This document shows positions 43,219 through 45,118 of a stretch of 45,118 bases of DNA, piece by piece. Within the stretch, counting starts at the first letter, position 1. The number at the start of each line of letters is the position of its first letter. The translations under genes were made by a program, and so were the position numbers. This stretch comes from Clostridia bacterium (GTDB taxonomy: Bacteria; Bacillota; Clostridia; Oscillospirales; Acutalibacteraceae): contig JAFUHX010000046.1 in the NCBI GenBank assembly GCA_017474045.1, positions 1-45,118 of the forward strand, in the 5' to 3' direction. The notes below the pieces were generated by a model, which saw nothing but the letters and a program-made list of their open reading frames with translations, was not told the DNA's origin and made no database searches.

Positions 43219-44799
43219 ATGAAAAATTTTAAACGAATTCTTTCTCTTTTGTTAACTGCAATTTTGCTTCTCAGCGTAATGGCACCGGCTGCAAGCGCTG
43301 CAGAAAAAGATATTCCCATCATCTATCTTGAAGGATATGGCGGAAATCTTTATAAAGATGATAAGAATCCCACAGATGAAAATCAAATTTATCCCACAGG
43401 TGCCGATGTCGGCGGAATAATTTCCGAAGCTTTAATGCCTTGCCTTGAAGAGCTTGCAATTGGTTACATAACCAAGGATTACAGTAAGTATTCCGATGAG
43501 CTTTATAACGCTCTTGCTCCTGTTTATGAAGACATTCTTCTTGATAAAAACGGCGAAGCTTCCGACGGAAGCGGCGACGGAGATGATATGCTTCTGAAGC
43601 CCTTTATTATCAAAAACTACAGCGGTGTTTACAAAGCATACAGATTCAAATATGACTGGAGACTTTCTCCCATGGCTCATGCTGATGAGCTTATGCTCTT
43701 TATTGAAAGAGTAAAGGCTGCAACCAAGTCTGATAAGGTTGCCCTTGTGGGAAGATGCCTCGGCGGAAACATTATTTCTGCTTATCTTGCAAAATATGAA
43801 AACCACGCTGCTTCTAATATTGAGTCAGTTGTTCTTATCAGCACTTCAACAATCGGAATCAAGTTCCTCAGCGGAATTTTCTCAGGAAATATTGTTATCA
43901 ATGAAGACGGTCTTGACCGCTTTGCAGATTATTGGCTTAAAAACAAGGGCATAATGGAAGACGCAGAAATGGCAAATCTTATCAGTGCCTTTGTTTCATT
44001 CATGAGTGAAGCCAAGCTTCTCGGAATCGGAACAGATACGTTGCAGTCTATTGTTGATGACGTTAAAGATGATTGCGTTTCAAAGCTCGCTCTTGCTTGC
44101 TATGCAAACTTCCCGTCATATTGGGCAATGGTAACACCTGAAAAATATATCGAAGCCAGAGATTATATCTTCAAGGGAATTGAAGATGAATATGCCGGTC
44201 TTATTGCCAAAACCGACGATTACTATTATAACTGTCAGCTCAAGATTGAAGAAACAATGAAAAATCTTAAAGCGAAGGGCGTTAATTTCTGTATTCTTTC
44301 AAAATATAACCTTCCTTCATTCCCGCTTTATGAAGAATCAAACGAAAGCGGCGACCTTTTCACCGGTGTTTATGAAACATCTTTAGGCGCAACAGCGGCT
44401 GATATAAACAAGGTTCTTCCTGATAGCTATATTTCTTCTCTTGAAGACACAAAATATCTTTCACCTGACCACAAGGTTGACGCTTCAACCTGTCTTTTCC
44501 CTGACACAACATGGTTTGCGAAAAATTGTCAGCATGCTGAGTTTACAACATACTATGATGTTCTCTCTCTGAAGTTCATCAGATCCAAGGGCGCAATGAC
44601 CGTTTTCACTGACGAAGCCTTCCCGCAATATCTTATGCATATTGACGATGTAAACTATTCTGTTGTTGAAGGTCTCGATGAGCCTACTCCCCAGCCCGGC
44701 TCAAATGAAAACAGATTCCTTGCTTTCATCAGATTTTTCACAGCACTCTTTAACTTCCTCGGAAGAGTTTTCAGAGGTGAGGTTTCTTTTGGTGGCTGA
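43219..44799 (+). CDS. Secreted alpha/beta hydrolase (LCAT/lipase-like) with Cys in the nucleophile elbow
   Basis: A 526-residue exported protein with a signal peptide at 1-28 (MAPAASAA). The fold is alpha/beta-hydrolase: YLEGYGGNLY supplies the oxyanion strand, YRFKYDWRLSP resembles the LCAT-type 'YDWR' motif, and the nucleophile elbow is VALVGRCLGGN with Cys180 where Ser is usual. After about residue 490, PTPQPGSNE is followed by an aromatic amphipathic segment, FLAFIRFFTALFNFLGRVFRG, a possible membrane or wall attachment. Substrate is unknown and loss of activity is possible. The start follows GGAGGAG. The gene ends in repeat copy 7. Confidence 0.78.
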   Translation: MKNFKRILSLLLTAILLLSVMAPAASAAEKDIPIIYLEGYGGNLYKDDKNPTDENQIYPTGADVGGIISEALMPCLEELAIGYITKDYSKYSDELYNALAPVYEDILLDKNGEASDGSGDGDDMLLKPFIIKNYSGVYKAYRFKYDWRLSPMAHADELMLFIERVKAATKSDKVALVGRCLGGNIISAYLAKYENHAASNIESVVLISTSTIGIKFLSGIFSGNIVINEDGLDRFADYWLKNKGIMEDAEMANLISAFVSFMSEAKLLGIGTDTLQSIVDDVKDDCVSKLALACYANFPSYWAMVTPEKYIEARDYIFKGIEDEYAGLIAKTDDYYYNCQLKIEETMKNLKAKGVNFCILSKYNLPSFPLYEESNESGDLFTGVYETSLGATAADINKVLPDSYISSLEDTKYLSPDHKVDASTCLFPDTTWFAKNCQHAEFTTYYDVLSLKFIRSKGAMTVFTDEAFPQYLMHIDDVNYSVVEGLDEPTPQPGSNENRFLAFIRFFTALFNFLGRVFRGEVSFGG

Positions 44800-44828
44800 G
44801 TTTTCGGTTAATAAAAAGCCAAATTTTA

Positions 44829-44925
44829 CGGGCTGTAAAAAAGCTCAGACCGCATAAAACTGAAATGACAAAGGGTTTCTATAGATATTGTAGTCTATAG
44901 AAACCCTTTTAACATTTATGAATAT
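44829..44925 (+). repeat. 3'-end repeat element, copy 7, with hairpin 44870-44909
   Basis: Flank GGGCTGTAAAAAAGCTCAGACCGCATAAA, then a 16-bp perfect stem AAAGGGTTTCTATAGA with TCTATAGAAACCCTTT, exit TTTAACATTTATGAA. The inner half of the stem (CTATAG) differs from the other copies but remains paired. It lies 30 bases after the hydrolase stop in the same orientation. Confidence 0.82.
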
Positions 44926-45011
44926 GAAGCTTTGATACCTGCTCTTAAAATTGGTTTTTTTAATTTAATTTTTGAAATTGTATGTGCTAAAATGATGTGA
45001 CCCAATAAAAA

Positions 45012-45082
45012 AGAGAAGTAACTTCAAAATATGGTATAATGAATCTGCTACAAAACATTTACCGTAAGAAAGAAGTACTTCT
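45012..45082 (+). promoter_or_regulatory. Extended -10 promoter flanked by two GAAGT(A)ACTTC palindromes
   Basis: TGGTATAAT (-10 at 45035-45040) has no good -35, but the palindrome GAAGTAACTTC (45015-45025) covers the -35 position. A second perfect palindrome, AGAAGTACTTCT, lies at 45071-45082 just before the ATG. Paired sites of this kind suggest self-repression of the gene that follows. Confidence 0.4.
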
Positions 45083-45083
45083 C

Positions 45084-45118
45084 ATGAATATGATAACACA
45101 AGAAGCAAGAAAAAAGCA
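45084..45118 (+). CDS. Start of an unidentified gene, cut by the window edge
   Basis: ATG at 45084 opens MNMITQEARKKA and runs off the window. GTAAGAAAG upstream is a poor ribosome binding site and overlaps a palindrome. The N-terminus is basic and resembles the start of HTH-type transposase or regulator proteins, but twelve residues do not allow a family call. Confidence 0.35.
   Translation, partial: MNMITQEARKK

Overview
The window looks like a chromosomal segment of a low-GC, spore-forming Firmicute of class Clostridia, probably a gut-type Oscillospiraceae/Ruminococcaceae relative. That placement is inferred from gene content and protein style, not from a database match. The support is: strong AGGAGG/GAGGTG ribosome binding sites, sigma-A promoters with 17-bp spacers, a T-box, a CIRCE element, the sporulation genes spoIIID and cotJABC, wall-teichoic-acid genes tarI/tarJ, and several secreted multidomain proteins. 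No tRNA, rRNA, CRISPR array or prophage was seen. Most of the window is ordinary core chromosome.

Layout. 1-2900: on the minus strand, a secreted C39-like protease with SH3b, InlB-type, ricin-type and Big2 domains, and a TerB-like protein. 3000-8560: on the plus strand, a small HTH-like protein, rpmE, a YigZ-family gene, then dgt-dnaG-rpoD with a strong terminator. 8590-12430: a copper cassette (csoR, then a copA whose 3' end contains an in-frame copZ with its own ribosome binding site), a DUF1643 gene and spoIIID with a near-perfect sigma-E promoter. 12660-16730: a DUF4830 gene, a GH13 glycosidase, prmA and a hemolysin-III family gene. 16770-20030: tarI-tarJ and a CDP-polyol phosphotransferase. 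20170-23990: a class B PBP (minus), then CIRCE-groES-groEL. 24000-28800 (minus): a CadC-like ArsR regulator, T-box-thrS, rpiB and tsaE-tsaB. 28900-36720: rodA, a cysteine-rich secreted protein, a parallel beta-helix protein, a GH2 enzyme and a WYL regulator. 36850-41740: an SDR enzyme with a C-terminal zinc knuckle, then a minus-strand operon DUF2975-XRE-DUF4173-hydrolase. 41890-45118: cotJABC, a secreted alpha/beta hydrolase with a Cys in the nucleophile position, and the start of an unidentified gene that runs off the window.

The least explained signal is a family of about 100-150 bp intergenic elements. It has at least six recognisable copies plus one hairpin-only copy. Each full copy consists of a conserved flank (GCTGTAAAAAA..CAGACCGCATAAA), a long hairpin and a conserved exit (TTTAACATTTATGA). 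Full copies lie just downstream of a gene's stop codon, in the same orientation as that gene. The hairpin stem changes between copies while staying paired, and one copy supplies the last codons and stop of tsaB. The second notable item is the copA/copZ arrangement, in which one reading frame could give both a fused pump and a free chaperone.
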